From: Climacteris rufus | Lineage: Eukaryota > Chordata > Aves > Passeriformes > Climacteridae | Direction: 5' to 3' | Assembly: GCA_013398175.1 (NCBI GenBank) | Contig: VZRZ01007410.1 | Coordinates: 1,612,243-1,676,242, forward strand | DNA: 64,000 nucleotides | Shown here: one piece after another, positions 11,467 through 25,597 of the stretch | Layout: the number at the start of each line of letters is the position of its first letter | Numbering within the stretch: position 1 is the first letter of the stretch | Made by a program: the position numbers and the translations under genes | The notes under the pieces: generated by a model | Told to the model about the DNA's origin: nothing | Database searches by the model: none | What the model saw: the letters and a program-made list of their open reading frames with translations, nothing else

Positions 11467-14400
11467 CACCATAAGCCCAAATCTGTTTCATTTGATCTCA
11501 TCACCGTTGTCTTCTCCAGATAATGGCCCAGCAGTCTGGACAGACTTCCCTATGATCGCAAAGAGGTGTTTCACTCACTAACCGGTCCTCAGCATCTCTC
11601 CTGGCTTCTTCCCTCGGGGCACCATGTGATAGCCTGGGATGTGGCTGGGATGTTCCCTCCAAGAGCTGATAGCAATCATGTTCTTTGCCTCTTCATCCTC
11701 TCCCTCCTCCGTGAGTCATCAGGATTCACTCCCGGTCGTTTGTCTCTTTACTTGGGTGTAATTTGACTGCATTCATGTTCCTTGTCTTTCTGCTTTCAAC
11801 CCTTAATGGCCTAGGTCTTTGTTTGTCCCCTGTTCTAGCTTTGTCCTTTGTTTGAGGACCTGCCTGCTGATGCCCTATGATGGTGACAACTTGGGATTTT
11901 CTCTGCCCTTAGAAGGGCAATGCAGCAAAGACAATATCCCCCATTGCCATACTTTGCTTTGTCCCATTTCTCACCTTCCCTTCTTCTGGGAGCTCCCGGA
12001 CCACAGCAGCTGGTCGTGGACTGGAACGGGCGGTTTTATCCAAAACTGGAGCAAAGTCCACCTACATTGGAGTGTAACCATCATAATAGAAATGTCACCA
12101 AAGTAGAAAAATCTGGGTAGAAGGAAAAATAAAAGCAGCATTGTATCCCACACATAGAAGTGCAGAGTAAGCAACTGCTGCCCTATAAAGCTTGTTTAAA
12201 CGCCCGCGTTTTTGAGGGAACAGTTTGGTACCAGCTTTGGCTTGCACAGTAGAATTGCGGGCCAATGCACATTCATCACTCTAATTTTATACAGCTGCAT
12301 TATTTTCACAGTTTATGGTGGCACCATCTCATTTATGGAGTACACACTGCAGTTACACATATGGCTGTATTATTTTCAGCACTACAAGTTCAATTAGTAC
12401 TTTCACTGAGCTAACACTGTCAAAACAACAGCAGGAGCACACACCGTATTGCAGCTGTCCAAAATTTATATACATTTATGCAATAAATACATAGCAGTTT
12501 GTGTGCTTCGATTTGGGTCACTGGTTCTAAAATATTACCAAGAAACATCAGGTGAAATTCGCTGTCACTGACTCAGTTTCCATGACTGTCTCCAACTCTT
12601 CATTTGCACCTGGGATAATTATGGCATGATCATGGGTCACAGAAACACTGCTTCTTCCCTGCCCAGAGATGTCATGAGACAAAACACTGATGTGAGCAAC
12701 CAGGTCTCTTACTCACAGAGCAAGCCTTTAAACACGAATTTCTGCTCAGCTCATTGCCCAAGTGGTAGGGTGCCAGAAGCTGGCCTTTTGAGACATCTCT
12801 GTCCATAATACTTTGAGTCATTTGCCAGCACCGTAAATTACTCTCCCCATTAAGAATCGGTTTCCTAGGGAAAGATGGGCAGGATGGGGAGAAGGAGAAA
12901 AATTATGCAAATTTCCTGGGCGATTGTGCTTGCTGAAAAACATGCCAGTTTGCATGTCACTGACTTATTCCTAGTGCATTAGTCATTAGGGAGGGTAAAA
13001 CCGCAGTGATAAGGAGAGGTGCTATCTGCTGCTGAGAACAGATTGCAGACTCTGCTTTAGTCAACATCAGTGCTGACTTTCACCAGCATTTGCATACTAG
13101 CAAATTTAGCAAAGAAGTGGCTGCTGTTCAAAGTTATGAGAAAGAGCTTGGTTCCTCCCAAGCACCCGTAGTTCTTCTGAAATACCAACCTTTCATGCAG
13201 ATGTGGAGCAGTGAGAAACATTGAAAATCAACTTTTCAGTGCTCCAGTTTCACAATACGCAAACCAGAGAGATTAAAAGCTACCTCCTGGTGCGTTCAAA
13301 AACTTGTTTTTATCCTTCTAAGCTTTCTTCAACTTCTGCGTGGAAGGTACCGCTGGGGCATGAGGTGCAGTGAAGTTTCCTTCAGCTCCCATGACTGGTT
13401 CTGGTACAATGAGAAGATGAAGTGGCCTCAAGTCACCAAATCAAATTAACGGATGTTTCTTGCCAGTCCTGTCTTCCTCCTTGCTCCACAAAATAATGGA
13501 TCTATGCTTATCATGTCCCTTTACACTTGGCCAAATATAAATGTGGCAAAATACTAAGAGCAGGAAATGAAGAACTGTTGTGGGACTCAGCAGGCTCTGA
13601 GCATGTTTTCCTTCACATCCTGACGGTGCCTGGCACAAATTCAGCTTTTGACACACGGGGGAAAGTCTACCTTTTTTGCTCTACTTTTTTGGCAGTTGTC
13701 ATTAATTTGGCTTGCTTTCCCCTGCAGTAATGTTGACAAACACATTGCTCACGGTAGCATTTCAGCCAGCCCATTCAGGCAGCACTGCACCACTTGGGCA
13801 GAGGGCTGAGCAGAAATTTGTGTTTAGAACCTTCCAGTGCACACCTTTTTTACACCCATTTTTGTACCTTCAGGTGGAAACTTGCAGCACGAAGTCAAAC
13901 TCCTTTTGCCTTCCCCATGTTCCTCTGGCCCCCTGGTCCCTGCATGGGATTGGCATTTCACTCTTTCTGAACTGATTTAATCTTCCCTTCTCCTGTCTCC
14001 TCCAGCCCTTCAGGACAGTTTTGCTTTCCACCGTGTTTTAACATTTGTGTAACCTCATCAAGAACAATTGCCTTGTGCCAATTTGATCTTTTTGCAATAT
14101 GTGTTAACTTGAGACAGAATGGGAACTTGCCCGTCACAGACATTGCACCTGAAAGTTTATGTCCCCGGTTTCACAGTAGAAAGAAAGGTATTAACCCCCC
14201 GCACTACACTATATGATGTGGTTTTCTAGGCTTAAATCAGTGTGTTTCCTTCCTGTTCTGCTTATTGACTCATTTCCTTAGATCTGATTTGAGTTTGTTA
14301 TTGAGTTTTAGCCTCAGAGAGTACACCAGTAGTGTCTGTAACACCCACCGATCCAGCAGGGAAAGAGGAAAGATTTTCTTTACTTTCTCAAGAGAGTACA

Positions 14401-17400
14401 AATTATTATTTTCTGATGAGAGACAAGGAGAAACAATAGTGGACAGGACAACCACAGAGCAGCTGACATATTTCTTCCGGAGGGAACCTTACCTGTCACT
14501 CCAGTGTCCAAGCATGTCTTGTAAACCCCACAGAAAGAGAGTCTGGATTAACAGAGTTTTCATCACTTCTCGCTTGTAGTTGAGCATGATTAAAGATCCC
14601 TTACAAAAGGGGAACAGAAGCCAAAAGTGCTTTTTTCAGGAGCTGAAGAAATTAAAGAACAAATACTTTTCTCCTCTACTTTAACAAACATTCGAGGAGG
14701 TTTCTGGTATTCATTCTGTCTGTATCCCACGGGATATTTTGCTTAATATAAGGTCCTCTACTTTTTTTTTTAAGAGTGGATTAAACATTTATGATTTTAA
14801 TCCACCACAGCACAGATTTAATGGGCAAAAGGGATCATGGTTTTCCATGCTCAGGCAGATATTTGCTCTCAGAGAAGCCTTTGAGTGTAAATACCAAGAA
14901 TACAGCAAATGTTCTTGATCCAAAATTGCTTTAAAGCCAGCAGCTCTGTGCTAGCTTATATCTGATCCATGATTAAAGAAATCTCTTTGTTGAATGCTTG
15001 CCCCTGGCTCTCTTTCAGCAAGTTAAGAGACCTATGTGTGCAATGAAATACATTGTTACAGGAGTGTCTGGCTATTCAGTGTTAGCTGGGCTTTGCCCAA
15101 GCCTCCAATGGCTTGAGCACAATTTCCTGCCTGCAAGTGCACCCATTCAGATATCTAACTACATGATCTGCAAGAAAGTGCTGTGGCTCTAGTTTTATGC
15201 CAGCATAGACTTAATAATAAACTGCAGACACCCTACTTGATACTCACATTTAATTGCACCTGAACTGCCAAAATGCAGCCTTTGATGATGGGCAAGTTTT
15301 AAACTCTTGCTTGCAATTAAGGAAGATGTTCCAGGAAGCCTCAGACTACATTTGGAGTGGAAGTAAAAGATGTCAAACAACTCAGGTGCTTTCACTCATG
15401 CAGAATTTGTGCGTAAAGACACTATGAGAATGATCTGAGACCTTGCAAACAAAGGGACAAAACTTTAGGAGCCCAGGACTCATATATAGTCAAGCCTTGA
15501 CACTCTTTGGCCTTGGGCAATTCTTTTAGCCTCTTTGGCTCCCTCAAAAAGATAATGAGACGATAACACCTCACTTCCCTCACAGGCCTTACAGTGAGCT
15601 CATTACTTAGTGTCCTTAAGATACTTTGTAGATGAAAAATACAATTGACAGCAAAGGCCAAATTGTCTTCTCATTAATACCAGCCCAGCCGATATTAAAG
15701 TAAATTGAGGCTGAGCCAGGGAAACCTGGAGGAAGGTTTGGCTGTAGGTGTAAAGCACCATGATTGCTCTGTCTCTGCAGAGCTCATTGAGGAAGCTTCT
15801 TGAGGAAGCTCCTCCAACCAGCTCTCTGGCCTCAGCTGGCACAGAAGCCCCGTACTTATTTTATTTTGTTGCTGCTTCTTTCTTAAATTGGCTGCCAAAG
15901 ACTCAGTTCTGCTGTTGCTGAAGCTGGAGGGCTTTGGCTTGTTTTGGTTGGATGATCTGCAGACAGAGACATCTCCTCTGTGGTGCAGGAGGCATCACCT
16001 TGGGGCAGGCAAAGCAAAAGTGACTGGGACCCACCTGCATCTAACCCAAACTCTGTGGATGAACCATCACCACGGTGCAGAAGCAAGCCCTAGAGAAGCC
16101 CTGTGATGCTGGGCTCACCTGGATTGGCTGCTGTAGTCATCTTGTAGCAGTCCACCCTATGAATTGAGGTGCAGAAAGGCAGGTGTGATGGCCAGGGTCA
16201 TCCCTTCAAGGGAAATTAAAAAATGGGAGACTGTCCACCAGCTGGGTGAGGCTAAATTGACATTTGAATTGTGAAATGCTTCTAATAAATTGCATCTCAG
16301 GGAGGGGCTTCATCTGACTGGCATTTGAATGAGTCTGATGCTGACTGAAATGGTGTCCTATAATGCACTGCATCTGAGTTCTTGTTGTTGTTATTATTAT
16401 CATCATCATCATAATCTCAGGGTCTCAGTAAGACAATCAAGAAAAAATAGATTGCAGTTTTGTTTAGCCTAGACTGTACTCAAAGAAGATAGAATTTACT
16501 GTCCCTTCTGCCTGTTTAGTGAGAAAGGAATGTCCTCATACATATTATTTCAGAAAAAAAAACCCCAAATACATTCTTGTTCTTGATACTGGCTCACTCA
16601 TACATCAGAAAATCAAGGGAGCCACCACTAAGGATGAAAAGCTTGCCAGACACCCAGCAGTGAATTTCCTAGTGAGGTAAAGGACTGATTCCTCCTCCTC
16701 TCCCAACCCCACAGTCCCTGTTTGTCTGGTCCCTGCCTCATGCTGGAAATAAACACATTCCCAGACCAAACAGACACCATGGGGTTTACCAGCTCCCCCA
16801 AAACTGGTGTGATGGTCCAGCTCACGGCCCTTTTCCACAGAAGCCTCAAAGAATAAAACACACATACAAGCAAAGGCATGGTACATATCATAATGTGTCC
16901 ACACTCAGGCATCTTCCTGAGTCACATGGATGCAGATGACTTTTGGGTTCCATGGACCTGTCCTTTGCATGTCCCTCCTGGGGCATGTAGCTGCCTGTAC
17001 ACAGGTCATGCAACAGAGAAGGAGCAAAGCACCAGCAACAGCCAACAACAGCATCATTAGCTTATAAACCTTGATAAATGGAGGTGAACAGCTTTTTATG
17101 GCAGATAAAGTATGTAATAGTGGCCATCTCATGTTTTGTGGTGATAAATGGTATTTTCAATACCAACATTATGGCTTTTCAGAGGTAACCCATGACAACT
17201 GAGAATAAATATGCCTTTCTGTTGTGGCAGGTCAGTCTTCTGGGAAGGGAGCCCACACAGCTCTGCCAGAAGGGCTGCCCACATGCCCCCTTCCCTCCTG
17301 CCAGCCCTTTGCACACCGGAAATCAGGGTAATAGCAATAATTCACCTCTAGCCCGAGATCCAAGAGCATGAAAGTCACGAATAACATTGCCATCAGTAGT

Positions 17401-20400
17401 GCCGAGGGGAGGGAAGGGGACGGGAGGGGAGGGGAGGCTGCATGGAGAAGGGCAGGGAGGGATGCCTGGGGAGAGCAGCAGTTGCAGGGTGCTATCCATG
17501 TGAGGCAGTGCCCAGCCACATTCAGCATACTGAGCTCATAGGCTCCTAGCACCAGCATCCCAGCTGCATTGCCTTCTGAGAAACCATCATACAGAGGGTA
17601 AAAAAACGGGTGGGTCAGTTGGACAAGGGTTTTCTTTTTCTAATGATTCTGAGAAACTTCTCTCCTTTGGGAAGGCTGGGGGAAAGTGCCCTCTGTAGCC
17701 ACTGTGTGCTAGCAAAACGCCTTAGTGATGCAGGGTTTTCCCATAGTGGATTTGGTTAAAGGTCCTTGAAGCTCTTGCACACTTGTGTTGCCCTAAGGGA
17801 GAACTATCACCTAAAAGTCTGGCCCTTTATATATCAAAGGATGTCAGGAGTAAAATTAAGCTAGATGTTTTCATAAAAGAGTATCATTTTAAAAACCACT
17901 TTGGTGGTGTTGAGTGAAGAAGCTGAAGAGTGAAGAAGGATCTGAAGAGAAGCTTAAATAAAAGCTCCACTGAAAAAAAAAAAAGATAAATACAGGTTAT
18001 TTGTACCTTGGGACATTTGTTTTGCCTTTTGAGATCCTTCATAAGCTATGCTGGTTTTCAGCTTCTGATTCATGTGGTTGTTCTCAGGAAATTAAACACC
18101 ATATCCCCAATTTTTCTTTACATGAACATAAGACAAGCCTGTAAATGTAAGCTGTATTCACATTTATTAGCGAGCATATCACAGCTCCTACAATTATCTA
18201 AATAAAATGCACATAACTGTAAGCTAAATTGCCTTTTACACCATTAACTCAGGTTTTATCTGTCTGTTGTTAGGGACAACCACATGTCACTTATGGAAAA
18301 CTAGGAGTTTTGAGATGTAAGCACAAGGGATTCATTAGTTCCCCAGCATCTGATCTGACCCATCTTTAAATACAAGGCTGGCTTTTCAAAGGGATGATCC
18401 TCATCACTTCCTAAAATTGCTAAAGCCTCTTTAAGTGTCTTAGACTGAGCCCATCAATGCAGAACTACCCGTGGCTATGTGAAATCATGGTATTTATGCC
18501 CAGCTAAAGGACACATTTTTTCAGTATCAGACCACACAGGCTTCTATAATCACAAGAATAAATCAGAAAAAAAAAAAACCCAAGTTTGACTAAACAGGAT
18601 GAAAGAGACACCAGAGGGACAAACTTGTTTGAAAATACGCATGCTATACAAACAAAAAATGAGTACATATATATACATTAATGCAAAAATACTACTAATG
18701 CTTGTGGTTCTCTTCTCAAACTCAAGAAACACTATAAAGGAAAATGTTTTAAAATTTTCCTTTTTGTACTAGGTTCTGAAAGTAAAACTAGTGGGTAGAA
18801 AAGAAAAAATAAGCCAAATTTCACTGAATAACCCCCAAATTAATTAGAAGCAAACAAAAAAAAAACGGCAAATACAAACATGTTGAATTCAACTCCTTTA
18901 AATTTTCTTCATTTGCAGTAAGTCATGTCCATACTACAAACACTGGGAGAAGATTTAAAAAAAAATCCTTTTCGGCGTGTGGTGTCTGCTCAGAGCTAAT
19001 GTGTATTGTGTTGTTTACATCACGGCTGCACCAAGCTGTTTCCTGAGAGATTGGCTTTGCATTGCCTCCAGTCCCCAGCAGGACAGGATATAGCATATTA
19101 CTGTCAGGATGCACCAAGCTAAGTGCAACCAGTCAAAACTGTTGCCAGTTCTCTGGGTCAGCTCAGGCAGAAAACAAAAGCTATTTTAAAGTGGCTTTAA
19201 AGTAGCTGCTCCCAGGTCACACTCCATTAGTCATCAGTCTGCTGGGTTTTCCTCAATCCCATAAACAAGCAGGTCACCTACCTCTGATGAGTAACCAACA
19301 AGGGTAGACTTGTTCCAATGACCTGTGAGGGAAATCTGGAGAGCAGAGCTTTGAAAAGTGTAAGGGTTTGCCTACAGCAAAAGTGTCCATCAGACTTTAT
19401 GGAAGGCCATTACGTCCAGGTACGTCATACACGCTGTGCCACCGTAGGTCTGAGTCCTCGATTTGTGTTTTACACGCAGGAACTCATGTGGACTGAAGAC
19501 ATGGACTGCAAAGGCACGTAATGAAGTGCTTCTGCATCCATGCAATTTTTCACACTCCTTTCTGCAGTGAAAGCTTCTGCATTCATCTCTCCCATGAAAA
19601 AACCTTCTTCCAACACACCCATAACTCAGCAGTTTTGAAGAAGCAGGTTCAGCCCAGCAGAGAAATGGGAGCGTGGGAATCAAGATCTGAACCTCAAACT
19701 CGCTGAACTCAGGCTGTAGCAGGGCTTTGATCCAGACACACCTCTGGTAAATAATTCTTTTGATTCCCATATTGTTTGGAGGGCTAAGAGGGTGCCCTCT
19801 TTTCTGTCAAACAAAGGAAAAAAATCCATGGAGCCCTCTTTTGGGGCAGGATTTCTCCTATTCTGCCAGTGGTAAATAGCCAGTCCTTCTCTTATACAAC
19901 TGCCCTACCTCTTTCTCTGCCTAGGCTTTCTGAAATAGAAATCGTAGAATCTCAGTTCAGGATGACATTGGAGCTGGTGCTATAAAAATGTCACCAAGGA
20001 ACCAACTTCTTCTCCATGCAGGTGAGACAAGTTTTCTGGTACATAGGTGTTAATTCAGCTCACAGTTAGTGATGGGCATGTTCTTGAACAAAATTAAATT
20101 CTTCAAAGCATGGTTAAATAATGCAGCACGTTCCTTGGCTCCTAGGTGCTTCTGGAAGTCCTCCGTAGCCTGAAATTGGCTTGGGGGGACGTTAGACTTA
20201 AAGTTGGTAAGGCAAATTTAGTCCAACATCCTAAATACAACCACTTGGTCCTAAGCTGTGGCTTAGGACACAAAACACGTTATTACAGAGGACAGCAGTG
20301 ACAAACTAAAGAGCCCTTTCCTCCCCCACCCAAGGCAGGAATCAAGTGTAAGCTGAACCTTGCCAATCACGGCACACTATTAACAGTGGCAATTACAGAT

Positions 20401-22385
20401 AATCACCACAATTACTAATAAAACATTATCAAGGGTAATGGAAGGGGTAATTGCTACCTTTCATTTAAGAAGGTCCAAGATCATGGCAAGATACACTCAA
20501 GAAGGATGGTACTGCAATGACTCTCAGCTCCCTTCCTGTGCCATAGCACCCCTTAGGAGACCCCACAGGTACAGTTTGGGAAGAGAAATAGCAGAGGTGT
20601 GTCAGTCCTCTTCCCTGCAAGCAGCTTCCAGGGCAAGACTGGGAGCACGGCTGCAGTAAAATACCAACAAATTCACTACTTCTTAAGCACTGTGATACCT
20701 GAGTGTGACTGAGATGCCCAGGGACACCCTAAAAATTTCCAGTGTGGTGCTTCCCAGATCTGCAGAAGAGGTTCATGCTTGCAGGCTCTCAGTGGGCATC
20801 TGGCTCAGGATGGGCATGTGGCAGCTCTGTGGCTCGCTCTGTGACCCTTAGCACTGATCTTTGGTCTCTGTCAAGCAGGAGATCACACATCCTCCCTCAG
20901 TCCCCCAAAACTGCCTGGCAGTTTGCTAGAGGGAGTCAACACAGAGAGCTGTGGGATTTGGGTGAATCCTCACTTCCAACCTAGCATACATTTCCAAATG
21001 CAGAAGCTGGTGCAGTGAAGTTGTTAGGCCATCCTCCTTCCCAGTTGTGGGTCACCTCTTTACATGGTCATGGGGGGACATAGGAGAAAGGTATTTTTCC
21101 AGCTGACTGCCGCCTTCAGAGGTTTGCATTTTACCTCACTCTCAGACTGACTTCCCACATTCCACATTAAATTATATATGAGCAAGTGGTACCTTGTGTG
21201 CAGGGTGACAGACCAGCAGTTTCCATGCTGAGGAACAGCTCATACACTTGCTTTTTCTCTCAGAGGAGCTATGTTGAGATGGATGTTTGTGCCCTCTGCA
21301 ATGGAAACAACACTGGCTGTAACTTAGTGTACAGGCACTTATTTAACTGACGTGCATGAAATCATGGGCTCACATTTCCTTGGGGATTATTCTGTGAGGA
21401 GCCCCTCTAAACCATTTGGGTAAGCATAGAGTGTGCAGCATGGCCCCATTTTGTGGGGACAGTGTTGTTTGTGCAGGATACAGCAGCGGGAGGCTCGTGT
21501 GAACAAAGAAACTCAGCTTTTTTGGATTGTTTTAATATATTCAAGCAAAGGAAAGGCATCTCAGCAATGTACAGTATAGGAATCAGTTCAATTGTGGTCC
21601 AAAAGTGAAGCAGGGAGTAAAATTATTGCTCTTCTACATGTCTTCTAACAGTTCATACTGAGCATCAAGTCTGGACCTTATCTCAGTTCCCAGCACATGC
21701 AGCTTTTTTTCTGTTCACCAAAATATCTGCAGTGACAGGTAAAAGTATCTTTTATTGGTTTTACAGTCCTGTGTATATTGCTGTATAAGAAACAGGATTT
21801 GAGTCAGTAGCAACTATGTGTTGCTGAGCATAGAGCAAATTCCCAGGGCTTTTTATTGGATTTCTCTACCTGGTACTAGGCAAATCCCCCAGGGGGATCA
21901 AAATTACTGCAAAGTCCAAGAGGAGCAAACGTTTCACAATAAATAGCTGGCCGAGATCCAGCAAGCAGACTGGAGGGCTGCCAGGCTGCCATTCCTCAAG
22001 ATGACTGGAATCTGCAAATCAGGTCCCAGCACTGTGAGCAAATTCAGGGCGATTAGCTGGCAGGTTGCTGCAGCATGCACTGGAGTGGGAAGGAAATCAT
22101 ACATGTCTGCTGAGCTGGTGGCAGAAGGTCAGGGAGGAAGAGGACACCAAAAAGGGATGAAGAGAGAATCTCTATCTGATCAGTGCACAGGAAAAATCCC
22201 TTACTATTACAGAAAGTAGCACAAAGGCATATGGAAGTGCTTGATTACACCATCCCGTCTGCCATGTGTGCAAGTGGTGACAACAGCATCTGGCTTGAAA
22301 CAAGGGCTGGGAAACCATTAAAAAACACCACCAAAAAAAAATCCACCAACTTTAAAATTTATCCTATGTTTACAATAGCATGACC
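11467..22385. other. Unique noncoding sequence
   Basis: About 11 kb without a gene I can support. It holds two opposed octamer motifs (12905-12912 and 13088-13095), a short (ATT)(ATC)-type microsatellite at about 16390-16413, a purine-rich (GGGGA)-type stretch at 17403-17440, and scattered short A runs (17970, 18568, 18960). Sequence at 20380-20440 is rich in aatta and aatca words and could be conserved regulatory DNA. No transposable element is clear here. A weak match to an antisense CR1 end near 19940 was too short to annotate. Confidence 0.55.
17403..17440. repeat. Purine-rich (GGGGA)-type simple repeat
   Basis: Overlapping agggg, aaggggacgg and gaggggaggg words give a G-rich strand with several runs of three or four G separated by one to three bases. 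The spacing is compatible with a G-quadruplex, though short repeats of this kind are common in bird DNA. Confidence 0.75.
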
Positions 22386-22772
22386 AGCAGGTCAAGAGAG
22401 GTGATTCTTCCCCTCTACTCTGCTCTTATGAGACCTCCCCTGGAGTGCTGAGTCCAGCTCTGGGGTTCTCAGTATAAGAAGGACAAGGATCTGTTGGACC
22501 AAGTCCAGAGGAGGGACATGAAGATGAGGGATGGAGCACCACTCCTTTGTGGAAAGGCTGAGAGAGTTGGGGTTGTTCAACCTGGAGAACAAAAGGCCCC
22601 AGGGAGACTTTATAGCACCTTCCAGTATCTAAAGGAGGCCTGCAAGAAAGCCAGAGAAGGACTTTTGACAAGGGCATGTAGGGAAAGGTGTCCTTGCTTA
22701 TTGCACAGAGGTTGGAACTACGTGATCTTTAAGGTCCCTTCCAACCCAAACTATTCTTTGACGATTCTATAA
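22386..22772 (+). mobile_element. CR1 LINE 3' fragment (5'-truncated)
   Basis: The block matches the end of CR1 ORF2 and the 3' UTR in plus orientation. It opens in the conserved stretch about ctcttatgagacctcccctg (the ...RP-LE- segment), passes through a tail coding remnant with gttcaacctggagaacaaaa, and ends with gatctttaaggtcccttcca followed by a decayed 3' terminal repeat (cgattctat). Only about the last 390 bases of the element remain. Stop codons and frame changes interrupt the former protein frame, so it is inactive. The retained 3' end is the typical result of aborted target-primed reverse transcription. Confidence 0.94.
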
Positions 22773-25592
22773 ATTTGCTCTGTAGTTAGAGAGGAAGCAC
22801 AGAAGAAGAATTCTGCTGGAAATTCTTGGTGGAAATTTTCTGAAATATCTCCTGGGAAATTTCACACTGTCAGGTTGCCTTTCGAAGGACGCTTTGTGGA
22901 GAAAGTGGGGGCAACCATCCTACAATGTCTCAGCAAGAATGAGAAAAGTTGTGAAACCTAAGCAGTATGCATACTCTGGGACACACAGTCATGCAGAGAT
23001 TTGAGAGCAGCCATAAATTCCTTGCCCTGAACAGCTGAGGCGTTCTGCCTACACTGCAAAATAAAGACTGTTAAGAACTTCCCCACTGTGAAGGCAACTC
23101 CATGCTGCCAGCAAGGACAGCCTACAAGGGCTATGGTGGAAGCTGCTTCTCCAATGTGCTTCCTTTTCATAATGCTGCTTTGGGGTCAACCCAGAAATTG
23201 TCACCCTCTCTTGCAGGTCACACTAGGAACTGCTAGGAAATACAAGTTTATCAATTCTAGAAATATGGATGTCAAGCATGAGCATCTGGAACAAAGCAAT
23301 TTGAGAGTGGATCCCCATGAACTGTACTGAGATATAAATCTCTTTGATGGAAAACCATTTTTGACAAGGCATTTCCTGAACACGATGAGGAATAATGGTT
23401 AAATTCCTAGAGATTGATGAGCAGTTCTGGGGAATGTGAAAGAAACATCCCAGGCTTGGGCAAGGAGGGCAGCACTCTTTTTTCTGAACATTTCTACCAA
23501 CATTGCTGAGCATAAGCAGCATGATAGATGTAACTGAAAACATGCTGGATGAGTAGACCACACATATAGAAGAGCTACTTACATTAGGCTAATGCAAGTT
23601 TATGCTTTCAATCTATATAGCATTGCTGTGGACTTAAATATCAGCAAATGGCCCTCTTCTCCTAGACAGCTTCACAAAGTCATCTTACTCACCCTTCACT
23701 GCAGCATCTCTGTCTGTGAAAATGAGACTAATAACATTTGTAAAATATTCTGTAATCTCTAGATACAGGGTAACTGCACAGGAGAATTGCTGATAAATAG
23801 ACATGGCTCTTCAAGCCTACTCACTCAGAGCCTCAGGTCTGGATATCAAGTTTGCATGTGCAATAAAAAGGGTAGAAAAATCAGGCACACCAAGCTCAAA
23901 TACTTTTTTTATCCTTCAGCCCAAGGAGTTCTAAGGTGACCCAGGATTTTATAGCTCACAGGGTCATGACTGGAAAAAAGAGTAGAGAGTCTGCTCTCAT
24001 ACTCTACTTAGATCTGCTGGAAATCACCCCTGCCTAAACCAGACAGAGCTTTAGCCTGGCTCTGTGGCTCACACTGCCCTCCCCAGGAGCCACCCAGTGA
24101 GATATTTGGACAAGTGCCATCACACTGGAGACCAGCTGCCAGAAGGGACAACCGGGGCTGCAGCACAGCAGTCTCCGCTGGGGCTCCTGCCCTCCATCCT
24201 CACACCTCCTCGGCCTTGCTGCAGCCAGGAAAACAGACAGCAGCAAAGGAGAGGAGGCATGGCCTTCCACAGACACCATGTGGAGGCAACTCCACACCAG
24301 CAGTATGGAGAGGAACAGTTTTAGTCTCCATGTGTAGAAGATGCCGAGCACAAGGAGATGGGACTTCCACCTCATGCCACTGCAATGCAACTTGCAATAA
24401 TGAGCAGTAAATGTAAACTGTGGATTTTCCTACCACCTACAGGAAATTTCTAGTATTAGGGAAGTGTGTGTTTGTGTTTCTGTATGAATTTGTGTGCACA
24501 TATGTGCCTATGTATTTTAATGATGTTAGGTATTCCTAGGGACATGGGTGATGACAGACTTCATTGGTCCTGCAAGACTTACAACAAATGAACAAATTAA
24601 TCCCTACTTGGGCATCATGCAAGAGAGCAGAACTGAGCAAAAAGGCAGCTCTGCCTACACAAGCTTAGGGAGCAAGTTCAGGAAACTCCAGCAAATCAAA
24701 TCAGAAGATGAAGATTCCTTTGAAAGATCTGATCTCAGTGCCGGCAGTGCGAAGCTGCCTATAGAGATGAGGCATTGCTTTCCACAGACAAATTTTGCCG
24801 AACCCATTCCTTGATAACAAGTGACACCAGCAAAGCACAAAAGAAACAACTCTTTTGCTAATTTGGTAGCATCCTGGGAGAGGTTGGGGGAACAGCATGT
24901 GAATTGTCTCATATAGGCACAGTTCCAGCCAAGGAGATCACAAGACTCACAGCCTGCTGGCACAAGGTCTAAATCTGACCTAGATGTCCATTAATTCATG
25001 TCACATTCCCACCAGTGGTGCTCAAGTTCAAGTCCACCTCTTCCAAGTGCACTTGGATCAAGTTAGCACAACACTATTATCCTGTCATGTTTCCATAACA
25101 TCTGCTAGGAAGCAGATGCAATGGGGTAATGGTAAGCTTTGGTCACATGGGAGCAAAGTAAATTCTAACTCAGAGCCTTTAAAAGCTAAGAAGAGATAAA
25201 AAAGAAGCAAGACTTCCTTGAGGAAGGGATGATGTATGGATATTGCAGTGTCAGGCTACGTAAACACAGCTGCAAATCTCCATGTAGAGTCAAGCTGCTT
25301 TATAGGGTGTTTATTACACATCTAGATGGATATCTCTTTATATACTTAAAGAAAACAAATATCCACATAAAACACCCTTCTGCAAGCGCTACTCAGGCCA
25401 CTTCATTGTGAAGAAATTGTTACAAGTGGGATAAGGGAATACTGTGAAGCATTCAGATCAGAGCAGTGACTACAGGTTAGCCATCCCAATGAAATCAATG
25501 GCATTACGGTCTAGCATTCCACAGCAGCAACATCAAGGCACCTTCTACAAAGCACTGCTACTGCTGGGTCTTTTAGGAGTTTAAACCCATCA
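22773..25592. other. Unique noncoding sequence
   Basis: No supported gene. The plus-strand frame at 24548-24814 (88 codons) has an acidic, serine-rich stretch and looks somewhat protein-like, but I recognise no family and there is no splice or promoter evidence. A short TG-rich run lies at about 24465-24515. Confidence 0.55.
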
Positions 25593-25597
25593 GAGGT

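Noticed and set aside
11214..11504. Minus-strand frames encoding Phe/Gly-rich repeats
   Set aside because: They are simply translations of the A14-C4-G minisatellite; each frame reads the same 19-bp unit and there is no gene context.
19930..19975. Possible antisense CR1 end (atcgtagaatctcagttcag)
   Set aside because: The match is short and degenerate with no continuation downstream.
24548..24814. 88-codon plus-strand frame with acidic, serine-rich segment
   Set aside because: Composition looks protein-like but there is no homology I recognise, no splice sites and no promoter.
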